From: a virus
IMG/VR virus record: IMGVR_UViG_3300030106_006232
Coordinates: 1-27,796 of that record
DNA length: 27,796 nt
Reading direction: 5' to 3' (one strand)
The notes below the pieces were generated by a model. The model made no database searches. It was not told the origin of the DNA and saw nothing but the letters and a program-made list of their open reading frames with translations. Positions 9,422 to 17,338 of this stretch are shown here, in pieces. Position 1 is the first letter of the stretch. Each line of letters begins with the position of its first letter. Position numbers and translations under genes: made by a program.

Positions 9422-9928
9422 TCAGTCGCCGGCCACGTACTCGATCTCGACGAGCAGCGTCACCGCAGCGTCCGCCGTCGTCGACACCTCGCCCACGATC
9501 GCGTAGTTGCCACCCGGATCGGTGGCGACACCCGCCTGCTCGTAGAGCTTCTTGCCGCGATCGGCGATCGTCAGCGTGCCCGCTTCTTCGAACACCGAGG
9601 AGCCGGGGTACGCGATGTCGGCGTTGATCGACTGCGCCGAAGCGAACCGATCCGCGTCGACCACCGTAATCGCGAGCCCATTGTTGCTCGAGTCGGCCGT
9701 CCACACGCCCACGTTGATCGCGCCAGCAGTCGCCGAGCCGTCGATGACCGACAGCCGGATGTCCTTGATGCGATCGTTGGACTTGAAGATGCCGAACACG
9801 ATGTCGTCCGCGTCGGTCGGCGTGCCGGTGTAGACGCAGGACGTGACGCGCACGCGAGAGTGGTTAAAACCGACGTTGCCCATCGGGCGGGCCGTGGCGT
9901 CGAGGTTGCCTCCGTAGAGAAGTGCCAT
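9422..9928 (-). CDS. probable capsid cement/decoration protein, 168 aa
   Basis: ATG at 9928 is preferred over the in-frame GTG at 9949, because AGGAG lies 9 nt before the ATG and inside the longer version. The protein starts MALLYGGNLDATARPMGN and is rich in Val, Thr, Ala and Asp, with alternating beta-like stretches and few charged helices, as expected for an all-beta virion protein. It is the first gene after the major capsid protein. In Bordetella phage BPP-1 the gene beside the capsid protein encodes a jelly-roll cement protein. Same position and character support the call; sequence identity to that protein is not established here. Confidence 0.65.
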   Translation of the reverse strand: MALLYGGNLDATARPMGNVGFNHSRVRVTSCVYTGTPTDADDIVFGIFKSNDRIKDIRLSVIDGSATAGAINVGVWTADSSNNGLAITVVDADRFASAQSINADIAYPGSSVFEEAGTLTIADRGKKLYEQAGVATDPGGNYAIVGEVSTTADAAVTLLVEIEYVAGD

Positions 9929-10012
9929 GTCTTTGTTCTCCTGGGTCACGACTCCGCGACCCGTTGGTCAGAAAAGGCGCCGCGACGACTCCGCCGCGAC
10001 GCCGTCCCTGAA

Positions 10013-10885
10013 CTACTCGGTGACCTTGATCTCGACGATCTTGGCCTCCTCGACGCGCGTGGCGCCGATGGTGGTGCTCGCGTAGACCTGCGTGGCGTAC
10101 GACTTGTCGTCCCGCTGGCTGATCTGTCCCGCGATGTCCTGCCAGATGCCGAGGCACATGCCGGACTTGACCCACGCGGGGCACCGTCGCTTGCTGGACC
10201 CGTCCACCGGGAGCCGCTCGCTGTGGATGAAGTTGAAGCCCATGAAGCTGGTGATGCGACCATCGACCAGGACCGGCTTCTCGTTGTAGTCGAGCGACAC
10301 GATCTGCGTCTCGGTCAGCAGGTCCGTTTCCTGCTTGGCCGTGAGGGCGATAAACATCGGGTCGTTCTCCATGTCGACCTCGGCGGCCCGCAGCTTCTCG
10401 CGCGTCTGGCGAAGAGCTTCGACCGTGAGGCCAGACGTGGCGTCAACCGACGAGCCGTAGGTCGTCCAGTCGGTCGTCGTCGCGCCGGTCTTGCCGGTCT
10501 TGGTCGTCTCCGAGAAAAACGCCTGGATGATCTCGTCGTCGATCGCCCGGTTCATGGCCATCGCCTGGTTGCGGGCGTACTTGGAGCTCGGCTCGATGAT
10601 CGTGCGCAGGACGTCCTGCTTGTCGATCAGGTCCGCGATCTCGTAGTCCTCGGGGTAGACCCACCGCGCGTCGTGCGGCGTCTCGACCAGCGGGGTGTCC
10701 GCGTGTCGGGTCGTCCGCTTGACCGGGTTCACCGTGCCGAGCTGGTTGACGACGCGGGCGCCTTCGCTCCCACGGCAGTCCTCGACGTCGACAGAGCCCC
10801 GGAATCGGGACTCCATCTGCTGCGAGAGAAACTGGAGATTCGCGTTGTACTTGTTCTGGAAAGTGGTCGTGATTTCGGTGGACAC
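10013..10885 (-). CDS. major capsid protein, 290 aa
   Basis: The GTG start at 10885 has a near-perfect GGAGGTGA 6 nt upstream, fitting high expression. The sequence matches podovirus capsid proteins of the Phage_capsid_2 type: an N-terminal FQNKYNANLQFLSQQMESRF, then GSEGARVVNQLG, an acidic segment with DYEIADLIDKQDVLRTI, a central helix RNQAMAMNRAIDDEII, and the C-terminal MGFNFIHSERLPV. These are HK97-fold shell proteins that assemble around the scaffold encoded upstream. The protein is compact for the fold, as in BPP-1-like phages that add a cement protein. Confidence 0.9.
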   Translation of the reverse strand: MSTEITTTFQNKYNANLQFLSQQMESRFRGSVDVEDCRGSEGARVVNQLGTVNPVKRTTRHADTPLVETPHDARWVYPEDYEIADLIDKQDVLRTIIEPSSKYARNQAMAMNRAIDDEIIQAFFSETTKTGKTGATTTDWTTYGSSVDATSGLTVEALRQTREKLRAAEVDMENDPMFIALTAKQETDLLTETQIVSLDYNEKPVLVDGRITSFMGFNFIHSERLPVDGSSKRRCPAWVKSGMCLGIWQDIAGQISQRDDKSYATQVYASTTIGATRVEEAKIVEIKVTE

Positions 10886-11082
10886 TGTGTGTCACCTCCA
10901 AGCGTTGGAAAGCCAATTGGGTTGGCGTGTCCGCTTGGAAGCGGGGCCGAATCGGAAAGCGATTCAGTGGCCCACGGCACTAAGTGCGCTGGCTCGACCA
11001 GGTCGAGGTGTCAGCGCGCTCCCCTGCCGATGTGGGGTGTCACCTGTTCACGAAGGAGAAAATGCTGGGGTGTTCGTAGGCG
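10886..11082 (-). promoter_or_regulatory. structured leader of the major capsid gene
   Basis: This is the longest gap in the virion operon (197 bp), with no ORF of note. It holds an inverted repeat TCCAAGCG (10897-10904) / CGCTTGGA (10932-10939) directly before the capsid ribosome site, another GAATCG/CGATTC (10949-10965), and two copies of GGTGACAC on the leftward strand. No convincing -35/-10 pair was found. The likely role is an mRNA processing, stabilising or internal promoter region that boosts capsid synthesis. Confidence 0.45.
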
Positions 11083-11976
11083 TCAACTCAGCTTGAGCCC
11101 AGCGCCCGAAATCACGTCGATAAGCTGGTCGAGTTTGCGCGTGACGGTCATGTCGCCCGCGTTGCGCGCCTGGACGACAGCAGGGTCCGACACCATCCGT
11201 TTGTATTCAGCCAGGGCGCTCTCGCCGTCGTGGAACGTGCCCATCTGGCCGTCGCCGGTATCGACGCTGTGCTCGCCTACGACGCGGGAGAGATTGAATG
11301 CCCACTCGAGGACGCCCTTGGTGCCGATGCTCGACTCGATCGACGTCAGCACGTCGTCCGGCAGGCCGATGGCCTTCACCGCCGAGCGACCGCGCGCGAT
11401 GTTCTCGTCGAAGTTCTCGCCCCACAGCTGTCGCACCTGCGCGATCTCTGCGGAGCTCTTCTGCGCTGCCTCCTGCTGCGCCTGCTCGGTCATGGAGTCA
11501 TTGAGCTCGACGCCGCTCGAGGTGAACTCGGCGACAACGCCCTGCCACTGCGCCTGTGTCAGGCCGAGCTCCCACGCCTTGCCCGACAGACGCTGGCCGA
11601 GCTGCTGCGCCTGCTCGCTGTCCCCGAACTCGATCTCGTAGCCGTCGGCAGACTCAGGCCTGCCCAGCTGGTTCCAGACCTTCCCTGCGGCCTCCTGGTC
11701 GCCCCAATCGCTGGGCAGCTCGAGCAGCGAGTCGGGGCTCTTGCCGAGCTTCTTGCTCGCGTGCATGTACGCCTGGGCCAGGCTCTCGGGGTCGGCGTAC
11801 TTCTTGGACGCAACCATCTCGCGGAGCTCGGGGCTGAAGCCCTCGGCCCAATCTGGCACCTGCGGCAGATCGAGGGGCGCCGGAGCCGCCTCGGTAGGGG
11901 TCGACAGCATGCCTGCAGCTCCGCTCGACTCTGCAGGCGCTTCGGTCGTGGGGGCGGCGGGGATCTCTTCGCTCAT
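11083..11976 (-). CDS. capsid scaffolding protein, 297 aa
   Basis: ATG at 11976 is chosen because GGAGG stands 5 nt upstream and it overlaps the stop of the preceding gene by 4 bp; a longer in-frame version would begin with an unlikely Arg-rich segment. The protein is acidic. It has an Ala/Pro/Glu-rich disordered N-terminus (1-40), then VPDWAEGFSPELREMVASKK and a KYADPESLAQAYMHASKKLG element typical of podovirus scaffolds. Long helices and a basic C-terminal helix (VTRKLDQLIDVI) follow. Scaffolds direct HK97-fold shell assembly and leave before maturation. Its place directly before the capsid gene agrees. Confidence 0.85.
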   Translation of the reverse strand: MSEEIPAAPTTEAPAESSGAAGMLSTPTEAAPAPLDLPQVPDWAEGFSPELREMVASKKYADPESLAQAYMHASKKLGKSPDSLLELPSDWGDQEAAGKVWNQLGRPESADGYEIEFGDSEQAQQLGQRLSGKAWELGLTQAQWQGVVAEFTSSGVELNDSMTEQAQQEAAQKSSAEIAQVRQLWGENFDENIARGRSAVKAIGLPDDVLTSIESSIGTKGVLEWAFNLSRVVGEHSVDTGDGQMGTFHDGESALAEYKRMVSDPAVVQARNAGDMTVTRKLDQLIDVISGAGLKLS

Positions 11977-12269
11977 TCGTTCCTCCAAAGGTCGGCGATG
12001 GCGGCGAGCTCCTCGTCGCTCATCTCCACGTAGCTGACGAGACGCAGCCATACCTGGCGACGTCCCTCGAGCTGGGCGCTAGCTAGGGGATCGCTGCGAC
12101 CCTGTTCATCGAACACGTGAGTGGTCGCCTGGGCGTGACAGAAGCGCTCGAGGTCCGACAGCAGCAGGTCGCCGTCAGACGTGCGCGTCCCGTCCTGCGC
12201 CAGGAACATGCGTCTGGCTGCGCGGACTCGTTCCAGTAGTTCTTCAGCTAGGGACTGATCCGGCTGCAT
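11973..12269 (-). CDS. Bbp19-like structural protein, 98 aa
   Basis: A small helical protein with the elements LLSDLERFCHA, TTHVFDEQG and EGRRQVWLRLVSYV, which match the Bbp19-type family of phage proteins found between portal and scaffold. ATG at 12269 is used; a TTG at 12275 is an alternative, and neither has a strong ribosome site. It overlaps the end of the portal gene by 26 bp, so translational coupling is likely. Its role in the virion is not known; a portal or scaffold accessory protein is the usual suggestion. Confidence 0.75.
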   Translation of the reverse strand: MQPDQSLAEELLERVRAARRMFLAQDGTRTSDGDLLLSDLERFCHAQATTHVFDEQGRSDPLASAQLEGRRQVWLRLVSYVEMSDEELAAIADLWRNE

Positions 12270-13899
12270 CGGCAAGCTGGTCGGCAGAGACGCCGGCCGC
12301 GTTCAGATCCTTCATCGCAGACGCGCCCTGCTGCGCCATCTGCATGGCTTCCATCTGGCTGGAGCGCTCCGCCTGGGCCGCGATGGCCTTGGATACCTCG
12401 TCCTCGGTCTTCAGCAGGCGCGCCTTCACGCCGTTGATCTCGGCCATCTCGCGCATCATGGCGTGCCAGTCCGGGATCTCGAGCAGCGTCGGATCAGCGC
12501 CGTTCGCGACGCTGCCGATCGCCCAGTTCGCGGTGCGCTCGATTGCGATGGCATCCTCAGAGCGCTGCAGACGCGCGGCCTCGTTGTCGTAGATCACCTC
12601 GAAATCAGGATTCTCGGCGAGCTCGGGAGGCAGTTCGTCCAGAATTCCAGCACGCATCAGGTGGTTGACGACGCGGTTGACCTCCGGCCCCAGCATCTCG
12701 CTCTCCTGGCGCCCGGTCGTCGGCGTCAGCATCTGGCCCTTTTCCTTTGCGCGCTCCATGACTTCGGTCGCCGTCATCTCCCGGTTCTCGACCAGCGAAA
12801 GGAACAGGTCGACAAAAAACGAGCCGTTAATGGCTGCGCGCTTCTGCTCCATCATCTCGAGGGTGAGCGGGAGGTTCGCGCCGGTCTGCAAAGGCACGAC
12901 CGCAGGACGGCCGTTCATATCCAGGCCGCCATAGGTCAGTCCGCCAGGCTTCAGGCTCACGCGCTTCTGGCCGCGCCCCAGCGGGCCATCGGACTGCAAC
13001 AGCAGCGGCGGGTCCGCGGCCTTGTGCCCGGAGCGCTGCAGTGTCTTTTCCATCGACTGCAGCATCTCGATATCGGGCAGGATGAGCTCGGCCGGGCCGC
13101 GACCGTACGTTTCGGCAGGGTTCACCGTGAACCGGCTGAACAAATACGGCTGCTCGTGGTAGCCGCCGCGCTCGACGACCATCATCTCCTCGACGTGGAT
13201 GACCAGGCTCTCGAAGGCCATGCCATCGACATCGACGCGCTCGGGGTCGTAGTTCTTCCGAGGCTTGACGACGTGCAGGTACTGGCTCTTCCGCAGCGGA
13301 TCCTGCTCGAGAGCTCGGCGTGCGCTCTCCGGCGCCCCTTCGCCCCACTTCTGCACCGCTTGGTGCGCAGTGAGCTCGTAGCCGTAGTAGACCGTATCGA
13401 CGACGCCCTGGTGGTTCTGCTCGACCCAGGTGTGGCCGAGGTGGCAATGCTTGTACCGCACCGTCCCGTCAGGCCGGCCATCAACGAACAGGCACTCGTT
13501 GCCAAACGCGCCCAGGCTCTTGTAGCCCTCGTGCTTCTGGCTGTAGTAGCGAGCGTTGGGATCGTTGCGGACCTGGAACAGCCGAGCGTTGGTGCTGTCG
13601 AACCACTCCTTGACGGCTTGGCTCTCGTTGAGCTCCGGGATGTTGGAGCGCAGACGGTGCCAGGTCTGGTTTCGCGGCGTGAGCAGCGACTCCATGAACG
13701 CGGAAAAGCGCTCGAGCGCCAGCGTCGCAGACGCCTCGTAGACCTGGTCGGTGCGCCGCTCGCCTGGCGTGGTCGTCTCATTGAAGTCGCCCGCAAACGG
13801 CCAGACGATCTCCTGGAGGCGCTGCCAGGTGCGGTCGAAGTTGACCCGCTCGCCCTTCACGCGCTCCCAGCGCCGAACGCACTCCTCGCCGGAGGTCAC
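12244..13899 (-). CDS. portal (head-to-tail connector) protein, 551 aa
   Basis: The sequence follows the T7-like connector family (Head-tail_con): RTDQVYEASATLALERFSAF early, LTPRNQTWHRLR, the GYKSLGAFGNECLFVD segment, the crown/wing region with YGRGPAELILPDIEMLQ, and a C-terminal MTATEVMERAKEKGQMLTP helix (about residues 375-393). Twelve copies form the vertex through which DNA is packaged, docking with the terminase encoded upstream. The GTG start at 13899 overlaps the previous stop as GTGA and has GGGAG 7 nt upstream. Length is normal for the family. Confidence 0.92.
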   Translation of the reverse strand: MTSGEECVRRWERVKGERVNFDRTWQRLQEIVWPFAGDFNETTTPGERRTDQVYEASATLALERFSAFMESLLTPRNQTWHRLRSNIPELNESQAVKEWFDSTNARLFQVRNDPNARYYSQKHEGYKSLGAFGNECLFVDGRPDGTVRYKHCHLGHTWVEQNHQGVVDTVYYGYELTAHQAVQKWGEGAPESARRALEQDPLRKSQYLHVVKPRKNYDPERVDVDGMAFESLVIHVEEMMVVERGGYHEQPYLFSRFTVNPAETYGRGPAELILPDIEMLQSMEKTLQRSGHKAADPPLLLQSDGPLGRGQKRVSLKPGGLTYGGLDMNGRPAVVPLQTGANLPLTLEMMEQKRAAINGSFFVDLFLSLVENREMTATEVMERAKEKGQMLTPTTGRQESEMLGPEVNRVVNHLMRAGILDELPPELAENPDFEVIYDNEAARLQRSEDAIAIERTANWAIGSVANGADPTLLEIPDWHAMMREMAEINGVKARLLKTEDEVSKAIAAQAERSSQMEAMQMAQQGASAMKDLNAAGVSADQLADAAGSVPS

Positions 13900-14111
13900 G
13901 CGTAGCTCCCGCCGCCGCCGCCGCCGAGCATCTTCGCGCCCGTGCCGCCGCCGCCGGTCGTCGCTGCGTATTCCTTCTGATCGGTGAGGATCGTCGAGCC
14001 TGCGCCCTGGCGACGCTTCAGCCGCTGGCGCTCGCGCTCGCGGGCCTGGTCGGCCTCCTGGTCATCCGCTGGTTGGAAGGCGCTCTTCGGAACTTTCGGT
14101 GCTTTTGCCAT
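13896..14111 (-). CDS. small Gly-tailed phage protein before portal, 71 aa
   Basis: ATG at 14111 begins MAKAPKVPKS, a better start than the longer in-frame option, with GGGGG upstream. The protein has a charged central helix (ERERQRLKRRQG), a GAGSTILTD motif and a Gly-rich C-terminus. Small proteins with the STILT motif and a Gly-rich tail commonly sit directly before the portal gene in podoviruses, but their role is unknown. The 50-bp overlap with the upstream gene and GTGA coupling with the portal place it in the virion operon. Confidence 0.7.
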   Translation of the reverse strand: MAKAPKVPKSAFQPADDQEADQARERERQRLKRRQGAGSTILTDQKEYAATTGGGGTGAKMLGGGGGGSYA

Positions 14112-14508
14112 CGCTGGACCCCCAAGAAGCGCAACGTAGACCGCGGTGGTCGGCTGTAAAGCCAAGCCGGATCAGGTAAAGCGCGATGGTGCCTTCCATC
14201 TCTTCCGGGTCAGCCCAAACCCTGATCCACTCGAACCCCCAGAGCTGCGCGATCGTCTTGACCACCGCTAGCCAGTCGCGCGCCAGCGGGCGCCCTCGGT
14301 CGCTCTCAGGCTCGCAGCAGTGCACCAGGAGCTCGTCGTCGTATCCCTCCTCGATGTGCAGCCAGAAGACTCCGGGGCCGTAGGTGAACCAGGCGCTGAC
14401 GGCCATCTCGTCGTCGTCGATCCAACGCGGGTAGCCCCACTCCATCACGGTCCTACGCAGTCGGTCCTTGTCTTCGGGTTCGCCCCATTCGACCAGGTGC
14501 TCCATCAC
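14062..14508 (-). CDS. GNAT-like hypothetical protein, 148 aa
   Basis: The gene starts at GTG 14508 (GAGG 7 nt upstream) or ATG 14505, overlapping the terminase stop. It begins MEHLVEWGEPEDKDRLRR and later carries WADPEEMEGTIALYLIRLGF, the kind of C-terminal ALYxRxGF element seen in N-acetyltransferases. Phages of this type often have an acetyltransferase-like protein between terminase and portal. A clear acetyl-CoA binding motif (Q/RxxGxG/A) is not evident, so a degenerate GNAT fold is the best guess. The protein is acidic with many Trp. The C-terminus is Ser-rich and probably disordered. Confidence 0.6.
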   Translation of the reverse strand: MMEHLVEWGEPEDKDRLRRTVMEWGYPRWIDDDEMAVSAWFTYGPGVFWLHIEEGYDDELLVHCCEPESDRGRPLARDWLAVVKTIAQLWGFEWIRVWADPEEMEGTIALYLIRLGFTADHRGLRCASWGSSDGKSTESSEERLPTSG

Positions 14509-15968
14509 ATGTCGGCCTCAAGTTGTCGCGGGCTCGCGTCCGGAGCCGCGTGGTGAAGCGTGGCTACGCCCTCGCCCTCGCCCAGAAGCACGTACTCGAG
14601 GGCCTCGCAGACGTGGCTGTAGAAGTTCTTGTCAGGCGTCTCGGCATAGCGCGCGTCCCCGCTCACCTTCAGCTTGCGGTAGCAGAAGCCCCCATTCGCT
14701 CCCTTCCGAAGCGTCTTCGCCTTACTCGAGATCATCAGCGCAGGCCGTCCGTCCATCGCCATGCGCTTGAGCGGAGCGATCACCGCAGAGCGGCGCAGCA
14801 GGAGCTCGTTCGTAGGCGCTGGCTGGACAGGAATGCCGGCTGCATTCAGCACCTGGATGGGCGTCGTTTCGACCGTCTGCCCTGCCCTGTCGCCAGCTGG
14901 ATCGCCCCAGCCCCGGAACCGAGCTCGAGGGTACTCGCGCCCCAAGTAGGCGCGGAGCTCGGGTGCGAACACGCTCGCGCTCATGTCCTCGCTAACGAAC
15001 TCGTCGATGACCAGGTAGCGACCCACGGCCGGCTGATACTGGACGATGGCGCAGGCCGGTGTGCGTCCGAAGTCCACGCCCAGAAGAAGCGGCAGCTCCT
15101 GGTCGTACGCAATCGGATGCTCAGGCACGTGCACCGTGTCGATGAACTCGCGCCAGACGGGCTCGCCTTCGACCGTGAAGCCGTACTCGTTGGCCAGATT
15201 GACGGCGATCCAGCTCTCGTCCTTGCCGGCCATGCCGCGCTCGTAGTAGCCGTCTGGCAAATTGCTTGAGTTCTCTGCGTACTCGTTTGGCTTCCACCGA
15301 ACGCTGCCGTCGTTGTTCAGGCCGTCGCGCTCGACGCCGCCCGGCTGGTGGAAGAACGCCCAACCCTCCGGCGGGTTCGTCGCCAAGGGCCAGAGCCAGT
15401 GATCCTCGTCCCAGCTGTTGGAGTCGCCGACAACGCCGTGCCAGGTGCAATTCACGCCCTCGCTGGCCATTGAGGGATACCGGCCGTGGCGAAGGTCAGC
15501 CATGTCGATGATGGCCTTCTGGAGCTCTTTCATCTCGTTGGCCCACACGCCCGTCAGCTGGTAGCCGCGCAGCTTGCGCACGCTGTCCTCGCGGTCGAGC
15601 GCCAGGAAGACAACCTCGGACTCCACCCTGGTTCCGTCATCCAGTGAGAACGAAACGTGCGCGGTAGGTGGCTCGAGGCCGCCCCGCTTCACCTTGCAGA
15701 TGCGGCCAAAGACGTTCTGGAAGTCGGCCAGCGTCGTCTGCATCAGGTCGCTGTAGGTGTTGCGGATCGCCAGCCACTTCGTGGGTCGCACGCCGGCCGC
15801 GTTCGGCTCCTGCTCGATCATGTGGCGCATGAGCGGACCCGTGATCGTGCCGACCGTCTTGCCTGAGCCGAGCGGGCCGCGAATGACTGACACGCGCGCA
15901 TCGCTCGACATGTACGCGTTGAGCACCGGGTTGCGCGGATCTCCCACGCGCATCACCAGCTCGTTCAT
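14505..15968 (-). CDS. terL: terminase large subunit, 487 aa
   Basis: The ATG at 15968 (MNELVMRVGDP) overlaps the preceding stop as ATGA; a longer in-frame start is disfavoured. The Walker A motif GPLGSGKT is at residues 31-38. A Walker B/catalytic carboxylate element, LTGVWANEMKEL, has its Glu at 145. The RNase H-like nuclease begins at LLLGVDFGRTPA (Asp299) and continues with VIDEFVSED and GWGDPAGDR. The ATPase translocates DNA through the portal and the nuclease cuts concatemers. Length and motif order are complete. Its neighbours are the small-subunit candidate upstream and the portal downstream. Confidence 0.93.
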   Translation of the reverse strand: MNELVMRVGDPRNPVLNAYMSSDARVSVIRGPLGSGKTVGTITGPLMRHMIEQEPNAAGVRPTKWLAIRNTYSDLMQTTLADFQNVFGRICKVKRGGLEPPTAHVSFSLDDGTRVESEVVFLALDREDSVRKLRGYQLTGVWANEMKELQKAIIDMADLRHGRYPSMASEGVNCTWHGVVGDSNSWDEDHWLWPLATNPPEGWAFFHQPGGVERDGLNNDGSVRWKPNEYAENSSNLPDGYYERGMAGKDESWIAVNLANEYGFTVEGEPVWREFIDTVHVPEHPIAYDQELPLLLGVDFGRTPACAIVQYQPAVGRYLVIDEFVSEDMSASVFAPELRAYLGREYPRARFRGWGDPAGDRAGQTVETTPIQVLNAAGIPVQPAPTNELLLRRSAVIAPLKRMAMDGRPALMISSKAKTLRKGANGGFCYRKLKVSGDARYAETPDKNFYSHVCEALEYVLLGEGEGVATLHHAAPDASPRQLEADM

Positions 15969-16246
15969 GCGGTGGTGTGCTTCGTGCGCTGGTCTGCAAC
16001 CCACTCGCGCGCGACGCGCTCCGCCTGGTCGAGCTCGACGCCGGCCTTTCGCATGCGCTCCAGGAGAGTGAGAGCGAACAGCATGAAGGGCTGGCGGAAG
16101 TACGGCTGGAGCTTCCTCGGCAGGCGCTCTCGTCGGATCAGGTGCGAGAGGATCTGCACGATCTTCTCGTCCTGCTCAGCGAGCCTCTCGAGCTCAGCCT
16201 TCTCGATCTGCGCCTTCGTCTGCTTCTTCGTCTTCTTCGCTGCCAA
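15965..16246 (-). CDS. helical hypothetical protein before terL, 93 aa
   Basis: A basic N-terminus (AAKKTKKQTKAQIEKAE) is followed by a helical body with IVQILSHLIRRERLPRKLQ and a C-terminal ERVAREWVADQR. No recognised family. It overlaps the upstream gene by 53 bp and terL by 4 bp, so it is coupled to both. Position directly before terL would allow a terminase accessory or DNA-binding role. I prefer the next upstream gene as small terminase because it has a recognised motif. Confidence 0.6.
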   Translation of the reverse strand: MAAKKTKKQTKAQIEKAELERLAEQDEKIVQILSHLIRRERLPRKLQPYFRQPFMLFALTLLERMRKAGVELDQAERVAREWVADQRTKHTTA

Positions 16247-16499
16247 ACTGGCCCCCGGTGTAGTCCTGGTAGTTCACGACGTTCTCGACCCTGTGCTCGT
16301 GCTCCTGGCGCTGCGGAATGAGTTTCGCGACCAGGCGAACGAACAGCTCCGGCGACTCATGCGCCAGGCCTTCGAAGTAGTCCTCGGGGTTCACGCGCTC
16401 GAGCGCAGTCATCAGCGCGTCTTTGACTTCGCGCGTGACTTTGTTGGGCGTTCCGGCTTGCCTTCCGCCAGTTTTTGCTCGGCCTTTCTGGAACGGCAT
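16194..16499 (-). CDS. putative terminase small subunit (TGGR-type DNA-binding), 101 aa
   Basis: The N-terminus FQKGRAKTGGRQAGTPNKVT is the conserved signature of phage proteins usually found next to large terminase and often annotated as small-subunit-like or DUF5681-like DNA-binding proteins. Helices with ALMTALERVNPEDYFEGLA and ELFVRLVAKLIPQ follow, then an acidic tail. GGGG lies upstream of the ATG at 16499. It overlaps the gene before it by 88 bp. Small terminases recognise the packaging site and recruit TerL; that role is inferred from motif and position. Confidence 0.6.
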   Translation of the reverse strand: MPFQKGRAKTGGRQAGTPNKVTREVKDALMTALERVNPEDYFEGLAHESPELFVRLVAKLIPQRQEHEHRVENVVNYQDYTGGQFGSEEDEEADEGADREG

Positions 16500-16777
16500 C
16501 GCTCTTTCCCCTGCCTCTTCAGCATTCTCTCCCGTTCTACTTCGGTGATCGCGCCGCGCAGATGGGTGATATTTACCAGCCTGCCAAGAGGGCAGACGGT
16601 TGGGTTCTTCTGGTGCTGGTAGTATTCAGCACCACACACGCAACGAAGGTCGTCTTCGTCCTCCTCGTGCTTGCCGGTAAAAACGTGCCCCAGAGCCGGG
16701 AGGTGGCAAGCGCACGAGCGCGTGCGGCCGAGCTCCTCCCTCATCCGCTCGATCAGACGCTGTGCGCCTTCATCCAT
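16412..16777 (-). CDS. Cys-rich hypothetical protein, possible zinc binder, 121 aa
   Basis: ATG at 16777 opens MDEGAQRLIERMREELG. Residues about 22-65 hold clustered Cys/His: CACH, then CVCGAEYYQHQ and VCPLG, which could form a zinc site. The C-terminus is very basic (Lys/Arg-rich), as in nucleic-acid binders. The last 88 bp overlap the small-terminase candidate in another frame, so the basic tail may be shaped by overprinting. No family recognised. Confidence 0.55.
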   Translation of the reverse strand: MDEGAQRLIERMREELGRTRSCACHLPALGHVFTGKHEEDEDDLRCVCGAEYYQHQKNPTVCPLGRLVNITHLRGAITEVERERMLKRQGKERCRSRKAEQKLAEGKPERPTKSRAKSKTR

Positions 16778-16944
16778 TCAGTCACCCACTGCGGGATTTT
16801 CTTGCCGTCCTCGCCGCCCTGGCGGCGCCTCTGCACGAACTCACCATCGACCAGCTCGACGTCGATCCGCTCGAAGTCGTCCGTCACGTCTCTCGTAGCG
16901 ATGTCGGCGAGCTCGTCGATCGTCACGCAAACTTTCGGACTCAT
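16753..16944 (-). CDS. small hypothetical protein, 63 aa
   Basis: ATG at 16944 (MSPKVCVTIDELADIA) overlaps the preceding stop as ATGA and is a better start than a longer Arg-rich in-frame version. The protein is acidic in the first half, then has a basic RRRQGGEDGKKIPQWVTEWM end. No family recognised. Tight coupling on both sides (4-bp and 25-bp overlaps) is the main evidence for translation. Confidence 0.5.
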   Translation of the reverse strand: MSPKVCVTIDELADIATRDVTDDFERIDVELVDGEFVQRRRQGGEDGKKIPQWVTEWMKAHSV

Positions 16945-17084
16945 TCGTCGCCCAGCTCCACTACGTGGTACGGCCAAAACACTTCGTCCACTTCTGGGCA
17001 AGGACACTCGAACGCGTGCATCTGATGGGTCACGCACCAGTATTCTTCGCAGCTGTCGCACGGAATCCAGAGCGCGTGCGTCAA
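16941..17084 (-). CDS. 47-aa zinc-ribbon-like protein
   Basis: A TTG at 17084 overlaps the previous stop (TTGA), with GGAGG about 11 nt upstream. The product MTHALWIPCDSCEEYWCVTH contains CxxC followed by Cys and His, then HAFECPCPEVDE. Such short phage proteins with CDSCE..WC..H and CPCP are probably single zinc ribbons. The longer in-frame version adds an implausible Arg-rich leader. Function unknown. Confidence 0.5.
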   Translation of the reverse strand: MTHALWIPCDSCEEYWCVTHQMHAFECPCPEVDEVFWPYHVVELGDE

Positions 17085-17338
17085 TCGCTCTCGAGCCTCC
17101 GCTCTCGCACGAGCATCAGCGCTTTGGCGTAGTCGCCCATGCCGTAGGCGTCTCGAGCTCCGCCTCTTCGCCGGTACTCGTCGCGCGCGGCAACCATGAA
17201 CCGAAAGCGGGGCGTGCCGTCCTCGTGCAGGAGGTCCGTCTGGATGTGATGCCTGAGCTCCCACTCCATCGCGGCCATGATCGGATCGTCTGCAAGGTCA
17301 GCCTGGGCCTCGCGGTATTGCGGCGCTTCGATCGTCAT
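17081..17338 (-). CDS. hypothetical protein, 85 aa
   Basis: ATG at 17338 overlaps the upstream stop by 4 bp. The protein is charged and helical, with WELRHHIQTDLLHEDGTPRF in the middle and a GMGDYAKALMLVRERRLESD end. No signal peptide, membrane segment or recognised domain. It belongs to the string of small coupled genes between replication and packaging functions; role not assigned. Confidence 0.55.
   Translation of the reverse strand: MTIEAPQYREAQADLADDPIMAAMEWELRHHIQTDLLHEDGTPRFRFMVAARDEYRRRGGARDAYGMGDYAKALMLVRERRLESD

Noticed and set aside
9860-11641. 593-codon rightward open frame
   Set aside because: It spans the antisense of the cement, major capsid and scaffold genes, and its translation is Arg/Leu/Ser-rich low-complexity sequence with no domain.
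12463-13905. 480-codon rightward open frame
   Set aside because: Antisense of the portal gene; biased composition and no ribosome site.
13901-13960. GCC trinucleotide run as a repeat element
   Set aside because: It simply encodes the Gly-rich C-terminus of the 71-aa protein.
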